Of a DNA stretch of 44,302 nucleotides, positions 9,801-17,103 are shown in pieces. The first letter of the stretch is position 1; each line of letters begins with the position of its first letter. The notes under the pieces are model-generated. The model was not told the origin of the DNA. It saw only the letters and a program-made list of their open reading frames with translations, and made no database searches. The position numbers and the translations under genes are program-made. The stretch comes from Actinomycetales bacterium (GTDB lineage: Bacteria > Actinomycetota > Actinomycetes > Actinomycetales > Microbacteriaceae), in the NCBI GenBank assembly GCA_017308515.1, contig JAFKEN010000017.1, positions 1-44,302 of the forward strand, given 5' to 3'.

Positions 9801-10414
9801 ACGTGCTCGGCTCCGACGCCTACGGCGCGCTGTCGGCCGAGCTGCGTCACGCCGAGGCCAACCACCACGACCTCGATGCGCTGCTCCCGCGGCTGGTGGC
9901 GGCGCGGAGTCTGGACGATGCCGACGACATCGCCTCCGTCCTGCACGCCCGCGTCGCGCGCGCCACCGCTCGACCCGCTGGGTCAGGCCGCACCCGGAAG
10001 GCTCCGAGGCTGATCGTCGGACTGATCCCGCACGCCGGCGGGCAGATGGCCGAGGACATGCGGCAAGCCCTGGACGAGCGCCGCGAGCTGATCGAGGCTC
10101 GCGCCGACGCCATCCTCCGTGGCTCCCTCACCGATGAGGAATCGTGGACAGCCGACCTCGGCACGGCACCGAGGGGCGAGAAGCAGAAGGCGACATGGTG
10201 GCGCGCCGCCCGCAGCGTCGCCGCCTACCGCGACCGCTACGGCATCACCGACGACCGGACCCCGCTCGGCCCGACGCCGGAGAGCACCAGCCAGAAGATC
10301 GACGCCATCCGCGCCCGCGCCGCCCTCAACCGCGCCCAGGCGATCGCTCACGAAGGCGCGACGGCTGATGCGGTGCGGCCAGCGACCACATCACGCCCCG
10401 CACCGAGCTTGTGA
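6848..10414 (+). CDS. MobF/TraA-type conjugative relaxase with helicase domain
   Basis: Nicks one strand at oriT, becomes covalently linked to it and unwinds the DNA for transfer. The 1188 residues show an N-terminal TrwC-like relaxase domain with a Tyr-Tyr pair at residues 37-38 (the usual nucleophile type) and the metal-binding DPQLHTHVV near residues 221-229. A RecD2/TraA-like superfamily I helicase follows: GPAGAGKTT near 557, VIIDEASLAG near 627, and GYAITAHRAQG near 852. The C-terminal 250 residues are helical and variable. GTG 6848 is preferred because GGAAGGAG ends nine bases before it; ATG 6860 is an alternative. The protein is full length, so the element is not obviously defective here. 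Confidence 0.93.
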   Translation: MTVSMRVMSAGDGYKYLLKSIAAGDGDRSLSTPLTRYYAEAGTPPGFWMGSGLGRLGHGELVDGGQVSEAQLALLVGMGHDPITGDPLGRAYQQFASIGERIKQRVDALDPELGPATRAQEVAAIEAEEAERGTRRAVAGYDFTFSVPKSVSTIWAVADAGTQALIADAHHAAVAELVAFLEREVAATRVGATGPDGAVAHVDVAGVVAAAFDHYDSRAGDPQLHTHVVISNKVLTVQDGRWRTLAGRPMHAVVVAVSELYNAALADQLTRVLGVEWEARERGRDRNPAWEIEGVPDELVAEFSTRSRHIEAEKDRLIAEYVAKHGRQPSARTVLKLRAQATLATRPEKQVRSLADLTAEWRQRASRVLRRDANGWARTLAATNAQAPRRVLRADDVPLDVVHEVGQTVMETVGEKRSTWTRWNLHAEASRQLMGLRLASIQDREAITGLVVDAAEHASLRLTPPELASSPLQFRRVDGTSRFRPHASTLFSSEALLAAEDRLLTRAADTSGPVVPLETVERIARRPDARGRVLGEDQAAALAAIAVSGRVVDVLVGPAGAGKTTAMNGLRRAWEKEHGAGSVIGLAPSAVAAQVLADDLGIATENTAKWWQNHIMYGTTFTAGQLVIIDEASLAGTMSLDRLTREAEKAGAKVLLVGDWGQLQSPGAGGSFAMLVHDRDDAPELTDLHRFTNEWEKTTSLQLRHGRAEAIDTLIEHGRVTGGDEEAMIDAAYTAWRRDLAAGRASILVTETHATVTELNARARADRIIDGTVNPTRELPLRDGTAVSEGDLVITRENDRRLRNGKTWVRNGSRWIVTGVREDGSVSVRPAGRRFGGGIVLPADYVAEHLDLGYAITAHRAQGVTTDTAHAVVTATTTRENFYVSMTRGAHSNHAYVAVDREDVEHAVPHPGDNPNITARSILYGVLQHIGAELSAHETIAAEQDRWGSIAQLAAEYDTIAQAAQHDRWATLLAASGLTVEQIEDVLGSDAYGALSAELRHAEANHHDLDALLPRLVAARSLDDADDIASVLHARVARATARPAGSGRTRKAPRLIVGLIPHAGGQMAEDMRQALDERRELIEARADAILRGSLTDEESWTADLGTAPRGEKQKATWWRAARSVAAYRDRYGITDDRTPLGPTPESTSQKIDAIRARAALNRAQAIAHEGATADAVRPATTSRPAPSL

Positions 10415-10436
10415 GCCCGTCCAGCGAGGGCGGCCG

Positions 10437-11441
10437 TCAGAGAGAGCGCCCCGGCGTGCCCGGCGACGGGTGCCGGTGCCCGAACTCGCGTCCGACCTCG
10501 GGCCGCGTCACAGTCCGGTCCGGGGTCCTATCGGCGTCGAGTAGGTCGATCACGTCGCTTGGCTGAGTGACGAGTGAGGCGAAGCCTTGCTTGATGAGTT
10601 CGTTCGGCCCCGCGCTCGCCACGCTGGTCACCGGGCCGGGCACCGCGCCGACGCCCCGGCCGAGTTCGCGTGCGGCGAGCACGGTAGTCATCGACCCGGA
10701 CCGGGGACCGGCCTCGGGGATCACGGTCGCACCGGAGAGCGCCGCCAGCAGGCGGTTGCGGGACAGGAACCTGTGCCTGGTCGGCGCGGCTCCGGGCGGC
10801 AGCTCACTGACCAGCAGCCCGACATCTCCGATCCGGTTCAGCAACTCGCTGTGCCCGGCCGGGTGGGGGCGATCCAACCCGTTCGCCAGGACCGCGATCG
10901 TCTGACCGCTCGCGGCGAGCACGCTCTTGTGCGCGGCACCCTCGATCCCGTAGGCGCCACCGGAGACGACGACCCGTTCCTCATCGGCCAGACCCGCCGC
11001 CAGCTCGCCCGCGACCTGCTCGCCATAGGAAGTCGCAGCTCGAGCGCCCGTGATCGTGGCCCGATCGCTCAGCGCCGTCGTCAAGAACGAAGCCGCGCCC
11101 CGCGTCCACAGCAGGTACGGCGCGCGCTCGCCCAGGTCGTTCAGACCGGCGGGCCATTCCTTGTCGGCCGGGATGAGCGTGCCGAACCCGTGCCGCTCCG
11201 CCTGCGCTAGCTGGTCCGGCAGGCCGGGCATGACCCGCGCCGCCAGCCGTTCGCGCCACATCAGCACGTCAGCCCGTGCCAGGCCGGGCACCTCGTCGTC
11301 GGACTCGATCAGCCGCAGCGTCTCGACCCCGCCGTGACGGGTGAGGACGTACCCGGTGGTCGAGTCGTTCGGTTCGGCGATCATCGACAACGCGATCCGC
11401 GCCATCCGCTCACCCTGCACCTGCTCCGCCAACGTCGCCAT
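10437..11441 (-). CDS. DprA/Smf-like DNA-processing protein
   Basis: DprA proteins bind single-stranded DNA and help load RecA. This 334-residue product has a Rossmann-like core with ITGARAATSYGEQVA, VVSGGAYGIEGAAHKS, NGLDRPHPAGH, LSRNRLLAALS and AGPRSGSMTTVLAA, all typical of the family. The ATG at 11441 is chosen because GGAAGGG precedes it by nine bases; an upstream GTG at 11483 lacks a ribosome binding site. It converges on the relaxase gene with 22 bases between stops. On an integrative element it may protect or recombine incoming single strands (inference). It is probably distinct from the housekeeping dprA, which would normally be elsewhere in the genome. Confidence 0.87.
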   Translation of the reverse strand: MATLAEQVQGERMARIALSMIAEPNDSTTGYVLTRHGGVETLRLIESDDEVPGLARADVLMWRERLAARVMPGLPDQLAQAERHGFGTLIPADKEWPAGLNDLGERAPYLLWTRGAASFLTTALSDRATITGARAATSYGEQVAGELAAGLADEERVVVSGGAYGIEGAAHKSVLAASGQTIAVLANGLDRPHPAGHSELLNRIGDVGLLVSELPPGAAPTRHRFLSRNRLLAALSGATVIPEAGPRSGSMTTVLAARELGRGVGAVPGPVTSVASAGPNELIKQGFASLVTQPSDVIDLLDADRTPDRTVTRPEVGREFGHRHPSPGTPGRSL

Positions 11442-11652
11442 GATCGGTGTCCCTTCCGCTCCAAGGTCACCGACGAGGTACACGCCCGCCTGCCGCCGGG
11501 GTTCCCTCTGTCGCGAGTCAGTCGTAGACTCGGTAGCGAGGCAGGTTCAGCAAACTACGCGGGTCCTTCGGGACGGCCCATCGCGGGCACTCGGTTCATA
11601 GCCGCCTCCACGACGGATACCCGTCGCGCTATGACGACGAAAGAGGCCCGCA
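11442..11652. other. Intergenic region between divergent dprA-like and small membrane protein genes
   Basis: No gene seen. On the plus strand a TAGACT box near 11,526 could be a -10 element for the gene at 11653. AAGAGG just before that gene is its Shine-Dalgarno. Otherwise nothing stands out. Confidence 0.35.
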
Positions 11653-12021
11653 ATGCTCCGCACATCCATGAACCTGAGCGCACGAGGCTACGGCTGGTTC
11701 CAGCACGCGCCCACGAATCTGCTGCTCGGCGCGATCCGCTACCGCCGCCGAGGCTTGAAGTGGGGCATCCCCGCCATGCTGACCCTGGGCGGCGGCTACT
11801 ACTTCGCCACGGCGATCTGCTACACGATCATCGACCGTGGCGGCCCTGGCTGGCTCTACCTGCTAGTCCTGCTGTTCGCGTGGAACGCCCTCAAGTTCTT
11901 CTGGATCGGACCCGTCAGCCTCATCGTGCTTCTCACCGTCCGAGCACAGGAACGGCGTCAGCGACGCGAGTCCAGGCACGCCGCCGTGCTCCCCGAGGAC
12001 TACGCCGAGAGACTGGCCTAA
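11653..12021 (+). CDS. Small two-helix membrane protein (often labelled sulfate permease; function unknown)
   Basis: A 122-residue protein with NLLLGAIRYRRRGLKWG, two hydrophobic segments (about residues 38-58 and 66-98) and a basic C-terminal tail. Similar short proteins on actinobacterial mobile elements are commonly labelled sulfate permease, but the length is far too short for a SulP transporter and no STAS or SulP motif is present, so that label is not supported. AAGAGG precedes the ATG. Its stop overlaps the stop of the convergent ABC-F gene by four bases. Confidence 0.75.
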   Translation: MLRTSMNLSARGYGWFQHAPTNLLLGAIRYRRRGLKWGIPAMLTLGGGYYFATAICYTIIDRGGPGWLYLLVLLFAWNALKFFWIGPVSLIVLLTVRAQERRQRRESRHAAVLPEDYAERLA

Positions 12022-13814
12022 TCAATCAGGTCAGAGAGTTCCAGCCAACGTTCTTCGAGTTCGGCCGTCTCGTCCTCGACGGCGCGCAGGTTGTCCGCGA
12101 GCCTCTGTAGACCCTCGTAGTCGTTCTGGTCATGGTCGGCCATGCGCTGGTGCAGGGTCTTCACCTCGGCGTGGAGCTTGTCGAGACGGCGTTCGATCGA
12201 GGCGACTTCCTTCTGCGCGGTGCGTCGTTCGGCACCGGAGAGTCCGGACACGCCCGCACCCTCGTCGCCGGCCGTCGGAGTGATCGGACTACTCGTGCGC
12301 GATGACGACTGCTCGCGCCGCAGCCGCAGGTACTCGTCCACCCCGCCGGGCAGGTGCCGCAAGCGTCCATCAAGAATGGCGTACTGCTGGTCGGTGACCC
12401 GTTCCAGCATGTAGCGATCGTGAGACACGACGATCAGAGTTCCCGGCCACGAGTCCAGCAGGTCCTCCATCGCGGCCAGCATGTCCGCGTCAACGTCGTT
12501 CGCAGGTTCATCGAGAGCGATGAGGTTAGGTTCGTTCAGCAGCAGGAGCAGGAGTTGTAGCCGCCGCTTCTGACCGCCCGACAGCTCGGCGACCCTCGTG
12601 GAGAGGTGCGGGCGGGCGAAGCCGAGGCGTTCCAGCAGTTGCGCCGGCGTGAGGTCTTTGCCGTCGATCGCGAACGTCGTCTGCGTGCGGGCCAGCACTT
12701 CGCGCACCCGGTCGCCGCCGATGTCCGCGAGCTGGGAGAAATGCTGGTCGAGCAGGCCGAGCCGCACCGTCTTGCCCGTCTTGATCCGGCCCGACGTGGG
12801 CTGCACGGTTCCGGCGATCAAACCGAGCAGCGTGGACTTGCCGCTCCCGTTCGCGCCGAGTATCCCGGTCCGCTCGCCGGGGGCGAGCCGCCAGGTCACC
12901 TCGCGTAGCACGTCGCGGTCGCCGTAGCGCACGCCCGCGCCTTCCAGATCGACCACCTGCTTGCCCAGGCGGGCGACGGCGAGGCGTTGCAGCTCGATCG
13001 GGTTACGAACCGGGGGCACGTCCTCGATCAGTTGGTTGGCGGCGTCGATGCGGAACTTCGGCTTGGACGTGCGAGCCGGGGCTCCCCGGCGTAGCCACGC
13101 CAGCTCCTTACGCATGAGGTTCTGTCGTTTGGCCTCGGTGGCGGCGTTGATCCGGTCCCGTTCGACCCGTTGCAGCACGTAGGCCGCGTAGCCGCCCTCG
13201 AACGGCTCCACGGTCCCGTCGTGCACCTCCCACGTCTCGGTGCAGACCTCATCGAGGAACCAGCGGTCGTGAGTGACGACCAGCAGGCCGCCCGAGTTCT
13301 TGGCCCAGCGGTTCCGCAGGTGTCCGGCCAGCCAGGCGATGCCCTCGACGTCGAGATGGTTCGTCGGCTCATCAAAAGCAATGACATCCCACTCGCCGAT
13401 CAGCAGCGCGGCCAGCGCGACCCGGCGACGCTGCCCGCCGCTCAGCTCGCCGATCCTCGCCTCCCACGGCAGATCAGCGACCAGCCCGCCGATCACGTCG
13501 CGGACCTTGGCGTCGCCGGCCCACTCGTGCTCCGGCCGGTCACCGACGATCGACCCGGCGACCGTCGCAGCGGAGTCGAGGTCGTCAGACTGCGACAGCA
13601 CCCCGAAGCGCACCCCGCCTCGCCGCGTCACTCGGCCCGCCTGCGGCTCGATCAAGCCGCTGAGCATCCCCAGCAGGCTCGACTTGCCGTCACCGTTGCG
13701 ACCCACGATCCCGACGCGATCGCCTTCCTCGACGCCGACCGTCACCGAGTCGAACACCACTCGCGTCGGATACTCCAAGTGCAGGGCTTCCCCCACCACC
13801 AATGGCGCAGCCAC
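12018..13814 (-). CDS. ABC-F family ATPase (complete, element-borne copy)
   Basis: ABC-F proteins carry two ABC domains without membrane spans and usually act on the ribosome, as translation factors or antibiotic-protection proteins. Both domains are complete in these 598 residues: Walker A GRNGDGKSS and GANGSGKST, signatures LSGGQRRR and LSGGQKRR, Walker B FDEPTNHLD and LDEPANDVD, then a C-terminal coiled-coil-like tail rich in Glu/Arg. The linker contains RRGAPARTSKPKFR. The protein is clearly homologous over its length to the truncated gene at 13,814-15,352. GTG 13814 is chosen as start because it overlaps that gene's stop (TAGTG) and directly precedes the conserved N-terminus. No resistance specificity can be read from the sequence. 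Confidence 0.88.
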   Translation of the reverse strand: MAAPLVVGEALHLEYPTRVVFDSVTVGVEEGDRVGIVGRNGDGKSSLLGMLSGLIEPQAGRVTRRGGVRFGVLSQSDDLDSAATVAGSIVGDRPEHEWAGDAKVRDVIGGLVADLPWEARIGELSGGQRRRVALAALLIGEWDVIAFDEPTNHLDVEGIAWLAGHLRNRWAKNSGGLLVVTHDRWFLDEVCTETWEVHDGTVEPFEGGYAAYVLQRVERDRINAATEAKRQNLMRKELAWLRRGAPARTSKPKFRIDAANQLIEDVPPVRNPIELQRLAVARLGKQVVDLEGAGVRYGDRDVLREVTWRLAPGERTGILGANGSGKSTLLGLIAGTVQPTSGRIKTGKTVRLGLLDQHFSQLADIGGDRVREVLARTQTTFAIDGKDLTPAQLLERLGFARPHLSTRVAELSGGQKRRLQLLLLLLNEPNLIALDEPANDVDADMLAAMEDLLDSWPGTLIVVSHDRYMLERVTDQQYAILDGRLRHLPGGVDEYLRLRREQSSSRTSSPITPTAGDEGAGVSGLSGAERRTAQKEVASIERRLDKLHAEVKTLHQRMADHDQNDYEGLQRLADNLRAVEDETAELEERWLELSDLID

Positions 13815-13935
13815 TACCGCGCACCGGCCTTCCGCGAAGTCCGGCCAGGATGCCTCGGCCGCGCGACACGATGCGCGGCACGGGTGCGGCAAGCACCCCA
13901 TGACCGCCCCTCGGAGCGGTAGAATGAAGGTGTCC

Positions 13936-13966
13936 GAACCACATACGGTTCCTGAGTGTTGGGCTC
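13936..13966. other. Element/chromosome junction (candidate att site)
   Basis: Homology of the host ABC-F gene ends at GGGCTC (13,961-13,966, plus strand). On the element side is the perfect dyad GAACC-ACATAC-GGTTC at 13,936-13,951. Arms with a 6-base centre next to the crossover would fit a site-specific recombinase site, but the second junction is outside the window, so no repeat can be confirmed. Confidence 0.5.
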
Positions 13967-14390
13967 GTCGAGGATCAGCACGTTCGGCTCGTCGAGCAGG
14001 ATCAGCAGCAGCTGGAGGCGCCGCTTCTGCCCGCCGGAGAGATCCGCGACCGGCGTGGAGAGCTGGGCGTTGCTGAACCCGAGCCGCTCGAGCAGCTGGC
14101 CGGGGGTGAGCTCGACGTCCCCGGCGCGGTAGGCCGACTTCTGCCGCCCGATGACGTCGGCCACGCGATCGCGGCCGAGCTCGTCGAGACCGGTGAGGCG
14201 CTGGTCGAGCACCGCGATCCGCACCGTCTTGCCCTGCTTGACGCGCCCGCTCGTCGGCGCGATCGTGCCGGCCACGAGGCCCAGAAGGGTCGACTTGCCC
14301 GCGCCGTTGACTCCGAGGATGCCGGTGCGCTCCCCCGGCGCGATGCGCCAGGTCACGTCGCGCAGCACCTCACGCGGCGCCTCCGAAGCA

Positions 14391-14447
14391 TGAGGCGTCA
14401 CTTGCTGCCGCTGTGCGGTGGATATTCCGGCCGCAACCGACGCCTCA
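14391..14447. repeat. 57-bp segment bounded by 9-bp inverted repeats inside host ABC-F linker
   Basis: TGAGGCGTC at 14,391-14,399 and its reverse complement GACGCCTCA at 14,439-14,447 flank a segment within an in-frame insertion relative to the element ABC-F copy. The segment is lower in GC than its surroundings. Confidence 0.55.
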
Positions 14448-15358
14448 CGGTCAGGGGGCGCGCCGAACGCGACCCCGGCGTCGAGCAGGTCGACGACGTC
14501 CTTGCCCAGGCGCGCGGTCGCGAGCTTCGTCAGCTCGACCCGGTCGCGCGGCGGCGGCTCGTTCGCGATGAGCTCGGCGGCGGCGTCCATGCGGAACTTC
14601 GGCTTGCTCGTACGGGCCGGCGCCCCGCGCCGCAGCCACGCGAGCTCCTTGCGCATGAGGTTGCGGCGGCGCGACTCGATCGCGGCGGCCTGACGGTCGC
14701 GCTCCACCCGTTGCAGCACGTACGCGGCGTACCCGCCCTCGAAGGGTTCGACGACGCCGTCGTGCACCTCCCAGGTCGCCTGCGACACCGCATCCAGGAA
14801 CCACCGGTCGTGGGTGACGACGACGAGCGCGCCGCGCCCGGCCGGCCACCGGCGCACGAGGTGCCGCGCGAGCCAGTCGACGCCCTCGAGGTCGAGGTGG
14901 TTGGTGGGCTCGTCGAGCAGGATCACGTCCCACTCCCGCGTCAGCAGCGCCGCGAGCGCGACCCGGCGGCGCTGCCCTCCCGAGAGCTCGCCGAGGCGCG
15001 CGTCCCACGGCAGGTCGGCGGCGAGTCCGGCGATGACCTCGCGCACCCGCGCGTCGCCGGCCCACTCGTGCTCGGCACGATCGCCGACGATGGCGTGCCC
15101 GACGGTCTCGTCGTCGGCGAGCACGTCGGCCTGGTCGAGCATTCCGCGGGTGACGCCGCCGCGGCGGGTGATCTGGCCGCCGTCGGGCTGCTGCCGGCCG
15201 GCGAGCAGGCGCAGCAGCGTGGACTTGCCGTCGCCGTTGCGGCCGACGACGCCGATCCGATCACCGTCCTGCAGGCCGAGGGTGAGGCCGTCGAAGATGC
15301 GGCGGGTCGGGTACTCGAGCGCGATGCTCTCCGCGCCGAGCAGGTGGGCCATCCCTCC

Positions 15359-15364
15359 AGCGTA
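15359..15364 (-). promoter_or_regulatory. -10 box of host ABC-F gene
   Basis: TACGCT lies exactly six bases before the ATG at 15352, the spacing of leaderless actinobacterial transcripts. GGAGGG also fills the six-base gap. Confidence 0.5.
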
Positions 15365-15457
15365 GGCGGGCCGGGCGGCGGGCCCCGGTCGGGCTGCGGG
15401 CGGGCCGGGCGGGGGGGCCGGGCGAGGGCGGGCCCGGCGGTGGGTCGACGCGCCGTC

Positions 15458-15463
15458 TAGCCT
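15458..15463 (+). promoter_or_regulatory. -10 box of MOSC gene (leaderless start)
   Basis: TAGCCT is followed by six bases and the ATG at 15470, so transcription would begin at or next to the start codon. This favours 15470 over the internal ATG at 15497. Confidence 0.55.
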
Positions 15464-15469
15464 GACCCC

Positions 15470-16066
15470 ATGGCACCGGGGGAGGTCGGATCGACGATGT
15501 CGAACGATCTCGACACCGCACCGGCCGCGGCAGGCCTCGACGTGTCGAGATTGTTCGACATCGTCGAAATGCTGGTCTCCCCGGTCAGCCGCTACGCGGG
15601 GCGCCCGGCCGACGGCGCCGCGCCGACCCCGCCCGACGAGATCGTCGACCGGATCGAGCTGCGCGCCGGCCTCGGGGTGGTCGGCGACCGGTACTTCAAC
15701 CGCCCCGCCCACCGGCGGGGGTCGATCACGCTGCAGGCGGCGGAGAGCCTGGCGGCGGCGGCGGTCGAGCTCGGCGCGGCGACGATCGGCCTCGCCCAGA
15801 CCCGGCGCACCCTGCTCACCCGCGGGCTCGACCTGGCCGCGCTCCTCGGGCGCGACGTCGAGATCGACTCCGGCGACGGTCCCGTCGTGCTGCGCGTGCA
15901 CCGGCCCGCCCCGCCGTGCGCGTGGATGGACGTGGCGATCGCCCCCGGCGCCCACGCGGCGCTGCGGGGACGGGGCGGCGTGCGCGCCGAACCGCTCACC
16001 GACGGCGTGCTGCGGCTCGGGTCGGCGCGGCTGCGCGTGCTCGCGCGCAGCGATCCGGAGAGCTGA
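15470..16066 (+). CDS. MOSC domain-containing protein
   Basis: MOSC (MoCo sulfurase C-terminal) domains bind molybdenum cofactor-related ligands or handle sulfur through a conserved Cys. The 198-residue product shows the domain throughout: GVVGDRYFNRPAHRRGSIT, TRRTLLTRGLDL, then PCAWMD with the conserved Cys, and GRGGVRAEPLTDG near the end. There are no further domains, so it is a stand-alone MOSC protein of unknown substrate. The TAGCCT box supports the leaderless start at 15470; ATG 15497 with GGAGG eleven bases upstream is the alternative. It converges on ispE with 26 bases between. Confidence 0.85.
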   Translation: MAPGEVGSTMSNDLDTAPAAAGLDVSRLFDIVEMLVSPVSRYAGRPADGAAPTPPDEIVDRIELRAGLGVVGDRYFNRPAHRRGSITLQAAESLAAAAVELGAATIGLAQTRRTLLTRGLDLAALLGRDVEIDSGDGPVVLRVHRPAPPCAWMDVAIAPGAHAALRGRGGVRAEPLTDGVLRLGSARLRVLARSDPES

Positions 16067-16092
16067 CGGACGCCGCCGGCCGAGCCGGGCGC

Positions 16093-17028
16093 TCAGTCCG
16101 CGAGGATGCGCGCCCCGTGCACCGGCCCCGTCGCCCGCACGACGTCGTACTGCGCGGTCGTCAGGGCGACCTGGAGCTCGAGAGCGGCGTCGGCGTCCTC
16201 GGCGAGGAACGCGACGGTCGGACCGGATCCCGAGACGATCCCGGCGAGCGCGCCGTTGCCCTCCCCCAGCTCGAGCACCGACGCCAGGCCCGGTTCGAGA
16301 TGCAGAGCCGCGGCCTGCAGGTCGTTGTGCATCGCCGCCGCGAGCATCCGCGGGTCTCCCGCGCGCAGGGCCTGCAGCACCTGCGCCGGAACGACTGGGC
16401 GCGGATCGGCCGGCCCGATGTCGCGCGCGTGGCGGGCCCGGTGCGCATCCAGTTCGGCGTAGACCGCCGGGGTCGACAGCCCGACGTCGGAGAGCACGAG
16501 CACCCAGTGGAAGACGCCCTGCGCGAGCGCCGGCGACAGCTCGTCGCCGCGTCCGGTTCCGATCGCGGTGCCGCCGGTGAAGGCGAAGGGCACGTCGGCC
16601 CCCAGCCGGCGTGCGAGCTCGAGCAGCTGCTCGCGCGGCAGCTGCGTCTCCCACAGCGCGTCGACCGCGAGCAGCGTCGCGGCGGCGTCGGCCGAGCCGC
16701 CGCCCATGCCGCCCGTGACCGGCACGTGCTTCTCGATCTCGATCGCGGCCCCGCCGCGGTATCCGGAAGCCTCGGCGACGAGCCGCGCGGCGCGCACCGC
16801 GATGTTGGTCGCGTCGAGCGGCACGCGCGCGAGGTCGACCGAGCCGCTGACCGCGACGCTCAGGTCGTCGGCGTGCCGCACGCGCACGTCATCGCACAGC
16901 GAGACCGCCTGATAGGCGATCGCGACATCGTGGTAGCCGTCGTCGAGCAGCTCGCCCACCTCGAGGTAGACGTTGATCTTGCCCGGGGCCCGCACCCGTA
17001 CCTCGCGGAGCGCTGGCGAACCCGGCAT
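16093..17028 (-). CDS. ispE: 4-diphosphocytidyl-2-C-methyl-D-erythritol kinase
   Basis: Phosphorylates CDP-methylerythritol in the MEP route to isoprenoid precursors. The 311-residue GHMP kinase has [12 protein letters not shown] near the N-terminus, the ATP-binding loop [14 protein letters not shown] (about residues 107-120) and the C-terminal [13 protein letters not shown]. Length and motif order are normal. It follows rsmA in the same direction with a gap of 75 bases. A TAGTGT box six bases before the ATG suggests an additional leaderless promoter. Confidence 0.96.
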   Translation of the reverse strand: MPGSPALREVRVRAPGKINVYLEVGELLDDGYHDVAIAYQAVSLCDDVRVRHADDLSVAVSGSVDLARVPLDATNIAVRAARLVAEASGYRGGAAIEIEKHVPVTGGMGGGSADAAATLLAVDALWETQLPREQLLELARRLGADVPFAFTGGTAIGTGRGDELSPALAQGVFHWVLVLSDVGLSTPAVYAELDAHRARHARDIGPADPRPVVPAQVLQALRAGDPRMLAAAMHNDLQAAALHLEPGLASVLELGEGNGALAGIVSGSGPTVAFLAEDADAALELQVALTTAQYDVVRATGPVHGARILAD

Positions 17029-17034
17029 ACGCCC

Positions 17035-17040
17035 ACACTA
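17035..17040 (-). promoter_or_regulatory. -10 box of ispE (leaderless start)
   Basis: TAGTGT, then six bases (GGGCGT), then the ispE ATG. No Shine-Dalgarno fits in the gap. Confidence 0.55.
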
Positions 17041-17103
17041 ACCGGAGGGCGGGGGCGGCTCGGTCCGCCCCGACCCCCGCGACCGTGGCCCGCCCGCGCG
17101 GTC

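Larger units (their letters stand above)
1..13960. mobile_element. Right-hand part of an integrative (probably conjugative) element; left end outside window
   Basis: Visible evidence: a MobF/TraA relaxase-helicase, a solitary DNA methyltransferase and a DprA-like protein lie together; the GC level is visibly lower than in the sequence to the right; and the change coincides with the point near 13,958-13,966 where a chromosomal ABC-F gene is cut. No integrase, coupling protein or type IV secretion gene is in view, so whether the element is conjugative or only mobilizable cannot be decided. The kdp operon is placed inside the element by inference, because no second boundary is visible between it and the relaxase. 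Confidence 0.6.
13814..15352 (-). pseudogene. Chromosomal ABC-F ATPase gene truncated by element insertion
   Basis: The first about 463 codons encode an ordinary ABC-F protein: Walker A GRNGDGKST, LSGGQRRR, LDEPTNHLD, second Walker A GVNGAGKST, and LSGGQKRR. Homology stops at LILDEPN, where TND(L/V)D should follow. About 50 unrelated codons are then read to a TAG at 13,816-13,814, giving 512 codons and losing about 130 C-terminal residues including the second D-loop, H-switch and tail. Compared with the element copy, the linker before the second ABC domain has an extra stretch of about 28 residues containing an inverted repeat. The start at 15352 has both GGAGGG and a TACGCT box six bases upstream. 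The missing 3' part is predicted at the element's other end. Confidence 0.9.

Noticed and set aside
10434-11483. Earlier GTG start (11483) for the DprA-like protein
   Set aside because: No Shine-Dalgarno. ATG 11441 has GGAAGGG at good spacing and directly precedes the conserved region.
13904-13922. ACCGC ... GCGGT hairpin near the element end as a terminator
   Set aside because: Weak stem with a mismatch, and it lies inside the fused reading frame leading into the element ABC-F, where termination would contradict the coupling.
13814-16654. Single 946-codon minus-strand frame covering MOSC and part of ispE
   Set aside because: Only the part from 15352 encodes the ABC-F protein. The upstream part is antisense to the MOSC gene and out of frame with ispE, with Arg/Ala-rich filler sequence.
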